Assembly: GCA_949987565.1 (NCBI GenBank)
Contig: OX465105.1
Location: 3,480,496-3,544,495, forward strand
Direction of reading: 5' to 3'
Source: Luidia sarsii
Taxonomy: Eukaryota > Echinodermata > Asteroidea > Paxillosida > Luidiidae
DNA: 64,000 nt
Below, piece after piece: positions 53,094 to 64,000 of this stretch (the first letter of the stretch is position 1; each line of letters opens with the position of its first letter). A program made the position numbers and the translations under genes. Below the pieces are notes generated by a model. That model did not search any database, was not told the origin of the DNA, and was given only the letters and a program-made list of their open reading frames with translations.

Positions 53094-53970
53094 CTCCTTA
53101 CCATCACCACCATCGCCATCACCACCATCATCACCATCACCATCATCACCATCACCACCATCACCATCACCATCACCACCATCACCATCACAACCATCAC
53201 CATCACCATCACCACCATCGCCATCACCACCATCATCACCATCACCATCATCACCACCATCACCATCATCACCATCACCATCACCACCATCGCCATCACC
53301 ATCATCACCATTGCCATCATCACCATCATCACCATCATCACCATCATCACCACCACCACCATCATCACCACCATCACCATTGCCACCATCATCACCATCA
53401 TCATCACCATCATCACCATCACCATCACCACCATTGCCATCACCACCATCACCACCATCATCACCATCACCATCATCACCATCACCACCATCACCATCAC
53501 CATCATCACCATCACCATCACCACCATCGCCATCACCACCATCATCACCATCACCATCACCATCACCATCACCATCATCACCATCACCATCACCATCATC
53601 ACCATCACCATCACCACCATCGCCATCACCATCATCACCACCACCACCATCACCATTGCCATCATCACCATCATCACCACCATCGCCATCTTCACCATCA
53701 TCACCATCATCATCACCATCATCGCCATCACCACCATCACCACCATCATCACCATCACCATCATCACCATGATCACCATCATCATCACCACCATCACCAC
53801 CATCACCGCCATCATCACCATCACCACGATCACCATCATCACCATCATCATCACCATCATCATCACCACCATCACCACCATCGCCATCACCACCATCACC
53901 ATCATCACTATCACACCCATCATCACCATCACCATAACCCTCATCACCATCACCATCACCACATCAGGCA
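53094..53970. repeat. (ATC/ACC)n trinucleotide array, ~880 bp
   Basis: CACCATCAC, CATCATCAC and CATCGCCAT words in irregular order. Frames are open throughout (ITIT, PSSPSP and VMVMM products) because the period is 3. Confidence 0.95.
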
Positions 53971-53999
53971 CCATTGCTAACTAGGACTCAATGCAAACC

Positions 54000-54240
54000 T
54001 ACCAAGTCTATCATTCCACTCCATGGTAGTCAGTCACAAAGCCACGATGACGTCAGTGGCACCTCTAGTGAGACCGCAGACACGCCTGCACACAGGGCAG
54101 ACTGGGGCAGTTGCAGGGCTGGCTCTTCTCTTCTTCCTGGCCTGCCGCTTGGCATCAAGGTGCTCCAGACGTCACACTCCCAAGGCCCACACCTCATTCT
54201 TTGTTGCCTGTCTCCAGGCAGTGCTGTTGGCAGCATTCAT
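54000..54240 (-). pseudogene. LINE-type ORF tail with zinc-knuckle-like motif
   Basis: On the minus strand one frame reads STAWRQATKNEVWALGV, a stop, then KRQARKKRRASPATAPVC and CPVCRRVCGL. The W/R-rich helix followed by a basic stretch and a CPxC..VC motif resembles the end of non-LTR retrotransposon proteins. It has an internal stop and lacks the histidines. Family not certain. Confidence 0.35.
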
Positions 54241-54574
54241 TTCCCAGCCAGTCTATCAGCATAGTATAGGACAAGATAGCAACAGTAAATGCAAGTGTGA
54301 AGCAATACACCCTAAGCTCTTTTCTACAAATCAACACAACTGTCATTCAATTACATGCTGCTGGCCTTCACTTAGGACACGTCCAGACAGCGTTTTCAAT
54401 TTAAAACAGATCTGGTTTGACTCATCGCTAAAACACAAATTTAAAACTGCTCAAGAGAAGGGTTTATCGCTAAAACTGATCCAGCTTACCGTAGCCGTTA
54501 AAAACGCGGTTTGGACACAATCGGCTTTTTAAACATCCGGTTTTAGGCAGCGATGTTGTCCCACCTGGCTGCAC

Positions 54575-54805
54575 AGCTTGCATAACAGGTAATAATGATG
54601 TGTTCGTGTAACGCACATTTTATGCATAGGCGGAAGTCCACACTGGATGTGGGGCAGAGTGCATGAACTTTTAAAACCAAAAATAAAACCCAACCGGTTC
54701 TAACTGCTTGCTGTAGTACGCTGTATGAATGCACAGAGTTTTAAATGTATGACTTGCCCCTTGTGGTTAGAAGGAGTTTTAACTCAATTGGTTTTAAACT
54801 GATGT
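54575..54805 (-). repeat. Dispersed repeat, shared with 60565-60800
   Basis: The reverse complement contains TTTAAAACCAATTGAGTTAA, CTTCTAACCAC, CAGCAAGCAGTT and AACCGGTTGGG, in the same order as at 60565-60800. The end words (TTTAAAACC, ACAGCGT) suggest a MITE. Confidence 0.65.
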
Positions 54806-54827
54806 ATACAAAAATGTTGCAAACTGC

Positions 54828-55450
54828 TTACTGACTAAAATTACCAAAATGCAAATCTTAAAATTGAGTGGGCCTGACGTTTCGATCCTAGCAGGACCTT
54901 TCTCAAAGGCAGAGTGACAAGGACAAAACAGATACATGTACATGTACATGAAGGAAGGGGAAGAGAGTGAATAGGACACAGATGAGAAACAAAGGACAAA
55001 GAGTAAAGCTGGTAGGAAGAGATCAAAGGGAAGGGCAAGGAGTAGAGTAGGGATTAGTGAGAAGAGAGGGAAAGATCAAAGAGAGAAGTGTGGACGAGTG
55101 AACAAAAAAGAAGGATTATCAGAAAGCTGCATGGTGTTAGTCATTACCCTCCTGGATGTTGAGACCATGTGGTTGAATAGTCCGAAGACGCTTTATCCAC
55201 ATTTTCTCACGGCTTAGACGGACAGCATTACTACGGTGACCAAGGGATTCTATGCCCAGTACACTCATATCTGATATCGAATGATCAGGGAGATTGAAGT
55301 GATACAGGAGTGTCCATTTTACCGGTTTTGATAGTCGACCTATGGCCATAGATACGCTTTTTGATTTTTTTTTTGTCTCGTGTGTAAAGGGGGAACCTCT
55401 GCTCGGGCAATTAAGTCACGCAGGTTACGGGGGCGCCTAAAAGTCAAGTC
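54828..55450 (-). mobile_element. 5'-truncated PLE tail with internal deletion
   Basis: Ends (its 3' side) with the tail and terminus at 54828-54915 (GGGCCTGACGTTTCGATCCT). Then a 3' UTR, a coding remnant at 55137-55349 (YHFNLPDHSISDMSVLGIES, GHRSNAVRLSREK) from the end of the GIY-YIG region, and a fragment matching CGGGCAATTAAGTCACGCAG. Relative to the copy at 58.1-59.1 kb about 190 bases are deleted. Confidence 0.7.
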
Positions 55451-57203
55451 TTGATCTGCTTACTGACAAACAAGTCAAGATTAATTATCTCAAACATTGA
55501 AAGAGCCTCATGTTTTCATCTCGGCAGGACATTTCCAAAAATGGTTTGGGAAAGGTATTTTTTAAAATCTATGTTAATTGATCCCTAATTACTAAAACCA
55601 AATTGTACTGTAGAAATAAATGAGCAGTTGTTACTTGTTAGTGTTAAAACTTATTTAGTTAATAAAACTATTGAATCTATACTTACATGTATTCATTGTG
55701 GTGAGTCAGTTTGCTGATTAGGGGCGGAGCACATAGCCTACTGCCTGGAACACAATAAAATACATTGGGGTATTACGGTCAATTAAAAAACAAACATGTG
55801 TAGCATTATAAAGGTCAATAAAGGCTTTCTGCACAGCCAATAAAGGCTTTCTGCACAGCCAATAAAGGCTTTATAAGTTTCTGCACAGCGAATACAACAT
55901 ACATGTACGTGAACAATCTGAGTGACCTGAGACTCAATTCTTCATACTTTGTTTGTGCACAAACATAATGGGCCCATACTAGCGAATAAGCAGTGCGGAA
56001 AAAAATATCGCGGGCTGGTTGTTTTGGATAAATGGGTCGGTCAGCCATTTTGAAAAAAAAAAAGAGGAACAAAAAGGCCTCCTTCCTGTTTTCTAAAAAG
56101 GCAGGACACCAAACATGTTTTTTTTTAATTTGGCCAAAGACAAACTAACTTGGATAACCCATTCCATCAGGTACTAGAACTTATTATCAATTATCATGGA
56201 TAATCTACCTACTTGGATAACTAGTAATGTTGGTCAATTACAAACCCCAAACACCCTTAGCCAAAATGTTCCAAACAGTTTTAAGAAAAGTGAGCTGAGA
56301 GTTGGGCAGACGAATTTTGCCCCAACACGTGTTTCAGTGTTATGTCCAATCAGCATGATGATGTGTACAAAACTGGGAGAGTAAAGTCGTGGTCCCGTGG
56401 GACCAGCAACCTAATGGTAACTTACCACAAGGATGTAGCTTACCACAACATTCTGGAGAGTAATTCTATCTTGAGTTGCCAGGTTTATTTGTCAGGAATA
56501 GCTGGTAAAATGTCACACATTGTTGCCACTCTGGGTTACTGCTTGCCTCGTGCAAGGCGGTCTCTCCCGTGCGGCTCCGTGCAGAAATCCGGGCAATACG
56601 CACGCACACCGCGTACGCGGCACTACGGCAAGATATTTCTAAATTTCTTAATCAAGGCGTCGGCTGAGCAGAAATTGCCGCAAACCCTTTCAGCTATGAG
56701 CTGCTAGTTTTACATCAAGGTCACTGCAATACTTAACAGGGACCTCAGTTTTGCAAACTGCCTATTGCCTAAAATGACCCAAAATGCGAATATCCGTTTA
56801 GATACGGTATTACTGTGCACGTAAACACGTAAACCGATGACGTCAAGGTGCTGGCGGACCTGTCAAAACGTCACTGATTTGCGTGTATACATGTACAGTA
56901 TAACCGTTTCAATTTGAAATCCAAGATGGCCGCCTTTTGGCTCGTCGCACGGGAGAGAATGTTCTCAATCAAATGAGGGGAATTTTCTCCTTTTTCCCCA
57001 AACGTGAGTAATACAAGCGACCATTATTGAAATCTGTGATTCTCACTGAATCCAAAAATGGCCGCGTAGGACGGAGCGATTTTACACAGTATGCAATTTT
57101 CAACTTCAACAAAAATCTCAAAAAACATCAGACAAATCCGAATTTTTTCTCGAATTCTAGAAAACATTTCTTTTGAGGAACGGAAAAACAAAAAACAATA
57201 TTT
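55451..57203. other. No gene seen; small tandem repeat
   Basis: Anonymous sequence. CAATAAAGGCTTTCTGCACA repeats three times with a 22-base period at 55816-55889 (the third is interrupted). A worn PLE tail (TTTTGCAAACTGCCTATTGC) lies at 56752. Frames of up to 121 codons show no domain. Confidence 0.5.
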
Positions 57204-57221
57204 CTTACATATAATAAATTA

Positions 57222-57265
57222 AAGGTCCTGCTAGGATCGAAACGTCAGGCCCACTAAATTTTAAG
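57222..57265 (+). mobile_element. Solo PLE terminus
   Basis: AGGTCCTGCTAGGATCGAAA, then CGTCAGGCCCACTAAATTTT, in plus orientation, with no coding remnant beside it. Confidence 0.6.
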
Positions 57266-57403
57266 ATAAAATAAATTATTTAAAATTGTCTCAGTCGTCG
57301 GGTGCACTGCGCGTCCATTTTGGCCAAGGTTTCATAACGTGCGTCTTTAGGATCAAGTTGAACGATTTTTCGTCGCGCTATAACGCCTCTCAAACCGCCC
57401 TGG

Positions 57404-57540
57404 CCCTAGAAGACAAGAAGTCTACATTTAATATGTTTTCACAAGCCCAGGCTTTTGAAAACCTTTACAAGTACATGTAGTCGAGTGATCTTAAGTTTAT
57501 ATCTGGTAGACAAATATACACGTTCGGCATTGATTTGTTG
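57404..57540. repeat. Dispersed repeat segment, copy of 1401-1535
   Basis: CCCTAGAAGACAAGAAGTCT to GGCATTGATTTGTTG with few changes. Here no 47-bp satellite precedes it, so this may be the form without expansion. Confidence 0.8.
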
Positions 57541-58082
57541 GATTGGTCGGAGCGCGTACTTCAGTTGACCGCGAAGCGCGAAACATCGTTGGTAACGTGT
57601 TATCATACGGAGCTCTATAAACTATGCCTGCACATGCAATAAACATTACATTATTAGTTAGAAAACAAGCGTGTAAAGACTGGTGGAAGTCTACTAATCA
57701 TTGCGGACGTACTGATCGAGTGCACACACACTGGACGGTGGTCTCTCCATGGAGGATATTCCTCCATGGTCTCTCGCAGCGTGCACAAATCACGAGGACG
57801 ACTGAGTACAATCCCACAAGGCGTTTTTTTATGAAGATTTGGTCGACAATTGCCTTAATCTTTTGCATTTTTAACCCATGTGAAAAAACAAAGGTGATTC
57901 AACATTCACGGTTTTGCAAAAATCGTCTCCAAGGCAAAACTGAAAAACCTTGAAAAACCGAAAAACCGCCCAAACTACACGAAATTTGGCAGCCCCCCAT
58001 GCCCCCCCATGAAAAAAATCCTGGCTACGCCGCTGTCAAAGACACGTGTTTCGGAAATGGTTTAACTGCTTGGGAAATATTA
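57541..58082. other. No gene seen
   Basis: GAAGCGCGAAAC occurs in a small GC-richer stretch near 57575. Poly-C runs and AAAAATCCTGGCTACGCCGC near 58020 look like a worn retroelement tail. Confidence 0.45.
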
Positions 58083-59120
58083 AAATTTAGTGGGCCTTAC
58101 GTTTCGATCCTAGCAGGACCTTTCTCAGAGTGACAAGGACAACACAGATACATGTACACGAAGGAAGGGGAAAGAGAGTGAATAGGACACGGATGAGAAA
58201 CAAAGGACAAAGAGTTAAGCTGGTAGGGTGAGATCAAAGGGAAGGGCAAGGAGTGAGGTAGGGATTAGTGACAAGAGGGGGAAAGATCAAAGAGAGAAGT
58301 GTGAAGGACTGAACACAAAAGAAGGATTATCAGAATGCTGCATGGTGTTAGTCATTACCCTCCTGGATGTTGAGACCATGTGGTTGAATTTTCTCACGGC
58401 TAAGACGGACAGCATTACTACGGTGACCAAGGGACTCTCTGCCCAGTACATTCATATCTGATATCGAATGATCAGGGAGATTGAAGTGATACCCAACAGG
58501 GGTGTCCATTTTACCGGTTTTGATTGTAGACCTATGGCCATAGATACGTTTTTTTGAGGGTGTTTTTGGTCTCGCCAACATAGTTACTGAACATTACAAA
58601 CTCTACATGAGATGAGGTATATGATGTTTGAGGTAGTGCACGTGATAGAGTCATAGGTCGTGTGGGTAGTTCCAGAAGAATGTCCATTGAAAGAGTCTAT
58701 TTCCTTGACATGTGTCTTGCAAACAATGCATTTCGAGGTACACTTAAATGTACCAAATTTAGTGGGAGGTGAAGTGTCCAAAGGGGGAACCTCTGCTCGG
58801 ACAATTAAGTCACGCAGGTTACGGGGGCGCCCGAAAGCCAAAACAGGCGATTTTGGAATGGCATCAGCCAGACGATCTGAAGAAGTGTGGAGAATATGGT
58901 AGTTTTCGGCTTATCTTCATGAAAGGAGGAAGAGAAGGGTGATAGGAAGTAACTAAGGGAACCTTGGGACTATCCTTGGGACCTGGTGGCTTTTGTTTGA
59001 GTGCCGAACTTCTGGGGATGGAAAAGACTTTAGCAATGGAGTTCTTCACTTGGCGAGAACTATAGCCTCTGGCAACCAGTGGGAAATGGGAAATATTTAG
59101 TTTAAAACCCTCAGCCAAAC
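58083..59120 (-). mobile_element. 5'-truncated PLE with GIY-YIG
   Basis: About 1 kb in minus orientation: C-terminal RT remnant, linker, nuclease and a 3' UTR ending in the shared terminus (58083-58130, with CTGAGAAAGG preceding the GAAAC core). Only the 3' portion is present, as expected for incomplete reverse transcription. Confidence 0.75.
58348..59118 (-). pseudogene. PLE C-terminus: RT end, cysteine linker and GIY-YIG nuclease
   Basis: In order: HFPLVARGYSSRQVKNSI and YHPSLPPF (post-RT), then after a frame change FGRPRNLRDLIVRAEV, the CTSKCIVC cysteine pair and IIYLISCRVCNVQ (GIY-YIG entry). A break follows, then the downstream nuclease part with GYHFNLPDHSISDMNVLG and GHRSNAVRLSREK, ending GLNIQEGND. 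Three frames are needed, so it is dead. Family assignment is firm, subfamily is not. Confidence 0.75.
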
Positions 59121-59243
59121 GTCACTTTTTTAAACAAAAGAATGAAATACAAGAGCTAGATGAATATTAATAAGGGTTCCGAGGTGGCAGGGGGTCAGAG
59201 AAGGGTGGGGAGGGGGTCTAAAAAAATTGGAACGCTCCAAAAA

Positions 59244-59422
59244 AGTGGCTGTTGTTACGGCAGTCGTCCGTGTGGTTCCCTGACTTGATTGTAATTCGTC
59301 AGCATTGCAGGCTGGTTGAACCAGTCTATTAGCTGATAGTCTGGTTCCAAGAGCTAAACATCCTGACAAATACTGTGAAGTCAGGGAACCATATACGGAC
59401 GACTGCCGTAACAACAGCCACT
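59244..59422. mobile_element. Fold-back MITE, 179 bp
   Basis: AGTGGCTGTTGTTACGGCAG at the left and CTGCCGTAACAACAGCCACT at the right are perfect inverted repeats. Pairing continues through TCGTCCGT and GGTTCCCTGACTT. No target duplication is evident. Confidence 0.85.
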
Positions 59423-60564
59423 GCGCAACAAAAAAAAGACCGATGGTGCATGTTCAGTACGCGGCTGTGCACAAAACATGCACTTCACTGCGCTAACATT
59501 ATGCGCCACACAAACGCGCCACAGAATCTTCTTTTTTGGAATAAATACACTACAATTTCAACGATTTTTTTGTAATGCCAGACAATGGCGATTCTATTGT
59601 CTTCATAACAATAGGTGGTCTATTGTGGACCCCCCCCCCCCTCTTGGCAGTCATGATTTATTTTGGGAAAACTATTTTTTTCGGCAAGTGGTTGTGCCAG
59701 ATACTGGTTGTGGATTTACGTTTTTCAAGACTTTAACGGTGTGGTTATTAAACACGTAGGCCCCACTCGTCCGATTTCCGTAATTAGTGTGCAATTTTTC
59801 GGGCAGTAAAAACTGAAATTTGGAACTTGAAAACCTTCCACCTTACGACAACCAGTCCGGCAATAATGCATTGGACAATCTCGAGTCACTACTACTACAT
59901 GCACAATTTGAAAGTTTGCTCACCAGAATCTCTTCCCGCACGGCAAAGCACCGTCTTACACGAGGTCTTACCATTGGCAGTAAAGTTTCGTGGAACAGAT
60001 TCAGAAGTAATGGGGGTTGATTGATAGAACAGGAAGGAAGAAACTGGTGAAGATTGCTGCACGTGCTGGTGTCCTCACAGCGGTGCAGGCAGGAATGGCG
60101 CTACTGCACGAACCGCGTCTGCAACGCTTGACTGCATACGAGCAATGCTCTCCTTCCCAGTCTATACAATTTACAAACGCACATTCCTTTATTCCCTTTT
60201 GTTGCATGGGGTATAAACCCCACATGCACGTACAGGCAGCGCCGCCTCAAGCTCAGTACAGGCTCAAAAAAACATGGCAAATTCTCTGGCTGTAGGCACA
60301 TATTTTGCTTGTTGTCTTGAAGCAATATCCCTGTCATTATCGGAATGGGAAAAGGTGTCTATTACAATCATGTATAATTATAAGAAGCCACGGTGAGATC
60401 AGCCAAAAAACGGGTCCCTGGTAACAATACGATGTCGACTTCGCGTGCGTGCTTGTGGCGTCAGAAAATACGAGAAGTCATTCGATTTTAGGGAGGTTTT
60501 AAAGACCACTATACCAATTATAAAACTAGTTCCAGCCAAGTTTGGAATCTTTAGACATTCAAAT
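59423..60564. other. No gene seen
   Basis: Anonymous sequence. A GGGGTATAAACCCC palindrome lies at about 60208. Frames up to 92 codons show no domain. Confidence 0.45.
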
Positions 60565-60800
60565 AAGGCTACGTTCAGACAGCGTACGTTTAAAACCAAT
60601 CGAGTTAAAACGCCTTCTAACCACAGGGGTAAAACTGTTTGTTCATTCAACATACTACAGCAAGCAGTTCAAACCGGTTCGGTTTTTCTTTTCGGTTTTA
60701 AAAGGTCACACCTGTGTCCCTCATCCAATGTGTACTGAACGCCACACACACATCTCGCTATTCGTGGAAAGTAGGAATGTAGCAATAATGAATACGTAAC
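60565..60800 (+). repeat. Dispersed repeat, copy of 54575-54805
   Basis: TTTAAAACCAATCGAGTTAA, CTTCTAACCAC, CTACAGCAAGCAGTT and AACCGGTTCGG in order. It starts GTTCAGACAGCGT, a word also seen at 54380. Confidence 0.65.
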
Positions 60801-60924
60801 AATGAATTCGTGGTTTGTAGAATTCGGTTGGCCACATTACTTTCGACGATCAACGATAAACTGCATGATGGTCTAACAATCTGTGATCTCAAGAAAATAG
60901 GAATAACAAAGTAGAAGTTTCTGG

Positions 60925-61175
60925 ATAGAAGATAGAGAGAGGGCGAGAGAGAGGGAGAGAAAGAGGAAGAGAGAGGGGAGGGAGGGAGAGAGGTGGATAT
61001 ACGTAGATGGAGAGGGAGGGAGAGAGGGAGAGAGAGAGGGGAGAGAGAGAGGGGGAGAGAGAGAGGGGGAGAGAGGGAGGGGGAGAGAGGGAGAGAGAGA
61101 GGGGGAGAGGAGAGGGAGAGGGAGAGAGAGGTGGTGAAGAGAGGGAGAGAAAGGTGGCGAGAGAGAGAGGGACAG
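60925..61175. repeat. GA-rich microsatellite
   Basis: Irregular GAGAGAGGGA units on the plus strand. Unlike the main array it lacks the GGCAGA word. Confidence 0.9.
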
Positions 61176-61510
61176 GGACAGGGCCTACGCTACCGTAATC
61201 ACTTTTTTTGTGGGTGGGGTCATATTTATGTCCAAAGGGCACTTTGATAAAAAAAAAAATTCCACTGTATTTAAAAAAGTTGCATAATTACCAATATGGT
61301 TAAAAAGGCATCGTTTCTAGAAATTAAAACATGTGAAAAGGTTAAAAAAAAAACGTACTGCCCAAACAGCGCACCCTGACCACGAAAACAAGACCAGACA
61401 GGACAGGGCTCAAAACACAAAGTGTCAGCCAACTTTGAACTTTGGCAAAATATTTGCTCCGCTGCCCAGGATCCTGGGTGATATGTTACCATTTACTCCA
61501 GGTGGATTTA
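61176..61510. other. No gene seen
   Basis: Short AT-rich anonymous stretch between two GA blocks, with a CTCCAGGTGGA direct repeat at its end. Confidence 0.4.
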
Positions 61511-62085
61511 CTCCAGGTGGAGGGTAGAGTGAGAGAGGGAGAGGGAGAGATGGAGAGGGGAGGGAGAGGGAGGGGAGATGTAGGGGAGATGGAGAGGGAG
61601 GGGAGAGGGGGAGATGGAGAAGGGGAGGGAGGGAGATGGAGGGAGAGGGAGAGGGGAGGGAGGGAGAGGGAGGGGAGAGTGAGAGTGAGATGGAGAATGG
61701 ATCGAGGGAGAGGGGGAGGGTGGGAGAGGGAGGGGAGATGTAGGGGAGATGGGGAGGGGGAGGGAGGGAGGGGGAGATGGAGAGGGGGAGGGAGGGAGAT
61801 GGAGGGGAAAGGGAGGGTGAGAGGGGGAGATGGTGAGAGGAGAGGGAGGGAGAGTGAGGGAGAGTGAGGGAGATGGAGGGGGAGAGTGAGAGGGAGAGAG
61901 AGAGATGGAGAGGGGAGGGAGGGGGAGAGTGAGGGAGAGAGGGGGAGGGGAGAGGAAGAGGTAGAGGGGGAGGGAGAGTGAGAGGGGAGGAAGGGAGAGG
62001 GGGAGACAGGGAGGAGAGGGCGATGGAGGGAGAGGGAGAGGGGGAGTGAGGGGGGAGAGAGAGAGAAAGAGGGAGGGGAGAGTCT
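61511..62085. repeat. GGGAGA-rich minisatellite
   Basis: GGGAGATGGAGA and GGGAGAGTGAGA units over ~575 bases. The long minus-strand serine/proline frames are a by-product. Confidence 0.92.
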
Positions 62086-62520
62086 TTTTTTTTCATTGTT
62101 TAATTGTTTCCAAACTTTAATCATTTTTTCTTCTAATTATACAGAAGCATGGCATCAGTGCAATATCAATTCCTGAGCATGATTCATAAAGAAATGCAAG
62201 CCACGTGTCTTGTCTAGTTTGTAACCAATGCACACATCTGTACTCGTGTGCATGATAATGCAAGTTGGTTTACAAGGAGTGGAGGGATATTAGCTGCAAG
62301 CGCATGGCAACTCACTCTCCACCAACCTGGCTTGCCTTCAGGAATCACTGCTATCTTTTTGTCAGGGATAAAAAACATTCAACGATGCAGAAGCTCATTG
62401 TGTAACATCTGCAGCATCTGCACATTTGACATCAGTCTTAAATCAGGAAGATAATGACTTCATTGTGGCTTATGCAAAGGCTGTTGATGGAACAAGACCA
62501 TTCTGGATTGGCTAGCATAC
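62086..62520. other. No gene confirmed
   Basis: CTTCTAATTATACAG at 62132 is acceptor-like and the next ~75 bases are open in one frame, but no matching donor or known protein is seen. Confidence 0.35.
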
Positions 62521-62697
62521 CTCCCTGCATCCCCTTCCCCTTCCTTGACCCTTGCTCCTCCCTCTGCCCTCCTCCCTCTGCCCTCCTCCCTCTGCCCTCC
62601 TCCCTCCCTCCTCCCTCCCTCTTCCCTCCCTTCTTCATCCCTGCCTCCCTGCACCCATCCCTCACTCCACTCCCTGCCACCCTCCCTACCTCCCCCA
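62521..62697. repeat. CCTCCCTCTG microsatellite
   Basis: CTCCCTCTGCC units followed by CCTCCCTC runs on the plus strand. Low complexity, no gene. Confidence 0.9.
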
Positions 62698-63068
62698 TGC
62701 ACATGCACACATATCAAGCTGTTATCAATGCTAGTATCAACACTAATGGTTTAATGGACACGATTCTGTAGTCTTTATTACATTACTTTGGCATGCACGA
62801 GACTACAAAAAAGCAAGGCATATAATCATAATTGCTTATGAAATGATATTGATTGCACAGACCCTTTAAGCAAGAAAAGCTGCTTAGCATGAAAGTTCTT
62901 GCCAGCCATGATTCGATGCCTGCTGCCCTCAACTCATACTCCCATCATGGGTGCTTACTGCTTAGCATAAAAGACAAGTGGAACCTTGGTTTGCAGCCTG
63001 ATCTCATTCAGCAAGGCCTTTCATTATTGGTGCTTAAGCAGCTCTATCAAATTGGCCGCTGGTCATAT
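62698..63068. other. No gene seen
   Basis: Anonymous sequence. The 80-codon frame at 62853-63095 overlaps the MITE start and has no domain. Confidence 0.4.
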
Positions 63069-63515
63069 CAGGGCTGTTTGCACTACACCAAATAAACGCC
63101 ATTATTTGGATCGTGATTTGAATCGCGATTCAAACTTCACTTGTGTGACAGTGTACACAAAAAACGTGATTAATACATGTAGTGGGATTTGAATTGCAAT
63201 TAAGACTCCACTAAGAATGAGACTTCTTCAAATAATCGCATTTATTTGCAACGCGGCTTGTGTGGGGACGCTTCACTGAATCGCACCGGTTATCTTAATC
63301 CCACAATGCACCGCTCACGCTCTGATTGACAGGAAGTGCCGTGCTTGTTTATACCTGTATGTCTACCTGCATGGCCACACTTGTCATTTGAACACAACTG
63401 GTACCGGTAAGCGCAATGAACTTTTTTGGCCATGTGTGGACACGACAAGAAAAACCCCGGTTTTTGAATCACCATTCAAATCACGATAATTATCTTAGTA
63501 GTGGGAACAGCCCTA
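63069..63515. mobile_element. hAT-like MITE, 447 bp
   Basis: Begins CAGGGCTGTT and ends AACAGCCCTA. Inner arms GATCGTGATTTGAATCGCGA and the inverted CCATTCAAATCACGATAA extend the inverted repeat. The CAGGG start fits hAT ends. The flanking 8-mers do not match, so no target duplication is confirmed. Confidence 0.7.
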
Positions 63516-63599
63516 GACACTCCATGGCTTGCAGAAAGGCCATCCCTTGTGCTATGTCCACAGCAAAGCGTAGCATCTGGGCTTGGTCAATCAGCACAT
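63516..63599 (-). pseudogene. Kinase-like exon fragment cut by the MITE
   Basis: On the minus strand TCCTTTCCAATCCAG is a good acceptor, followed by VLIDQAQ and QMLRFAVDIAQGMAFLQ. This resembles the helix before the catalytic loop of tyrosine-kinase-like domains; integrin-linked kinase is the closest I can recall. The expected histidine after FL is glutamine. The exon runs straight into the hAT-like MITE after 84 bases and the sequence beyond does not continue a kinase. It is thus a truncated exon or pseudogene piece. Confidence 0.4.
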
Positions 63600-64000
63600 C
63601 TGGATTGGAAAGGACAACAGCCCAAAGTACATTAAGTAAAACCCTCCAAAATGCAGAACAACATCCGAAGCAAATTAAAACAACAGCTAAAAAAGATCTT
63701 ATAGATCTACCAATATGTGTAAGTCATAAAAATACGTAGGAAAATGTTTTCCAAGTCAAGGAAAGCTGACTGCCATTTTTTTTTAAACAAATTAAGAAAT
63801 GGCATCGGGAACAATTTTACTGGACCCAGTCTTGAACCTAGAAAGAAACCTAGAAAGAAAGAAAGCTAGAGGTCCTGACATTTCCATTCAGCATGTACAG
63901 TAGTCTGTTCAATGTCAGAGGGCTCTCAGAAGTTCTAACAGGAGCGGACCTGTCAAAACCATCAGAAATTGAATAAAAATTCAAACTCACTTTTTTGAGG
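63600..64000. other. No gene seen
   Basis: On the minus strand this would be the intron upstream of the kinase-like exon. GAAAGAAACCTAGAAAGAAAG is a small purine repeat at about 63842. Confidence 0.4.

Noticed and set aside
53040..53984. 314- and 302-codon frames in the ATC/ACC array
   Set aside because: Trinucleotide repeat. All frames are open by period.
62460..62717. Glycine/arginine/glutamate-rich minus-strand frames
   Set aside because: By-product of the CCTCCCTCTG microsatellite.

Overview
This is a repeat-dominated stretch of a metazoan nuclear genome with no intact conventional protein gene that I can support. Nothing looks bacterial or organellar. Fragments read as split exons with GT-AG borders, retroelements are of the Penelope-like (PLE) type, and there are tRNA-derived repeats, fold-back DNA elements and large satellites. 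Frequent ACATGTA words, PLEs with GIY-YIG ends and the MITE types suggest a marine invertebrate such as an echinoderm or amphioxus. That guess is weak, because no clade-specific gene is present.

Layout: (1) 1-6.2 kb holds a 47-bp satellite, 57-bp and 63-bp minisatellites, one good exon-like segment (3110-3232) with a decayed second copy (from 3674), inverted PLE tails with a hammerhead-ribozyme-like motif, and about 245 perfect copies of a telomere-like heptamer (TAGAGGG on the minus strand). (2) 6.2-11.2 kb is mostly anonymous, with tRNA-like repeats, a MITE and a short fold-back. (3) 11.2-43.75 kb is the main structure: 23 direct and one inverted copy of a ~300-bp core, separated by purine-rich minisatellite spacers of 0.1-4.3 kb built from 6-, 11- and 12-bp words around GGCAGA or GGGAGGCAGAGA. 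The core has coding-like open frames and splice-like borders on the minus strand. The copy at the high-coordinate edge (43.54-43.74 kb) looks most like a real exon pair and may be the source. Within the array lie a 1.1-kb tandem duplication (15.6/17.7 kb), a nested DNA-transposon insertion (19.3-21.3 kb), and a 6.3-kb segmental duplication (22.5-28.8 and 33.6-39.9 kb) carrying two copies of a broken PLE that shows no endonuclease domain. (4) 43.75-64 kb holds a 210-bp tandem repeat, a second PLE with RT and GIY-YIG remnants whose inverted termini contain a sequence matching the histone mRNA 3' stem-loop, MITEs, an (ATC/ACC)n block, a LINE tail, two 5'-truncated PLE tails, GA-rich microsatellites, and a kinase-like exon fragment ending at a hAT-like MITE.

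The best candidates for something new are the core/spacer array (a duplicated exon or PLE-linked module amplified with an expanding purine spacer) and the histone-stem-loop-like PLE termini. Long uninterrupted reading frames in the spacers follow from the repeat period and are not evidence of protein. Copy numbers in perfect arrays depend on assembly quality. Coordinates of repeat borders are approximate by about 10-20 bases unless a motif fixes them.
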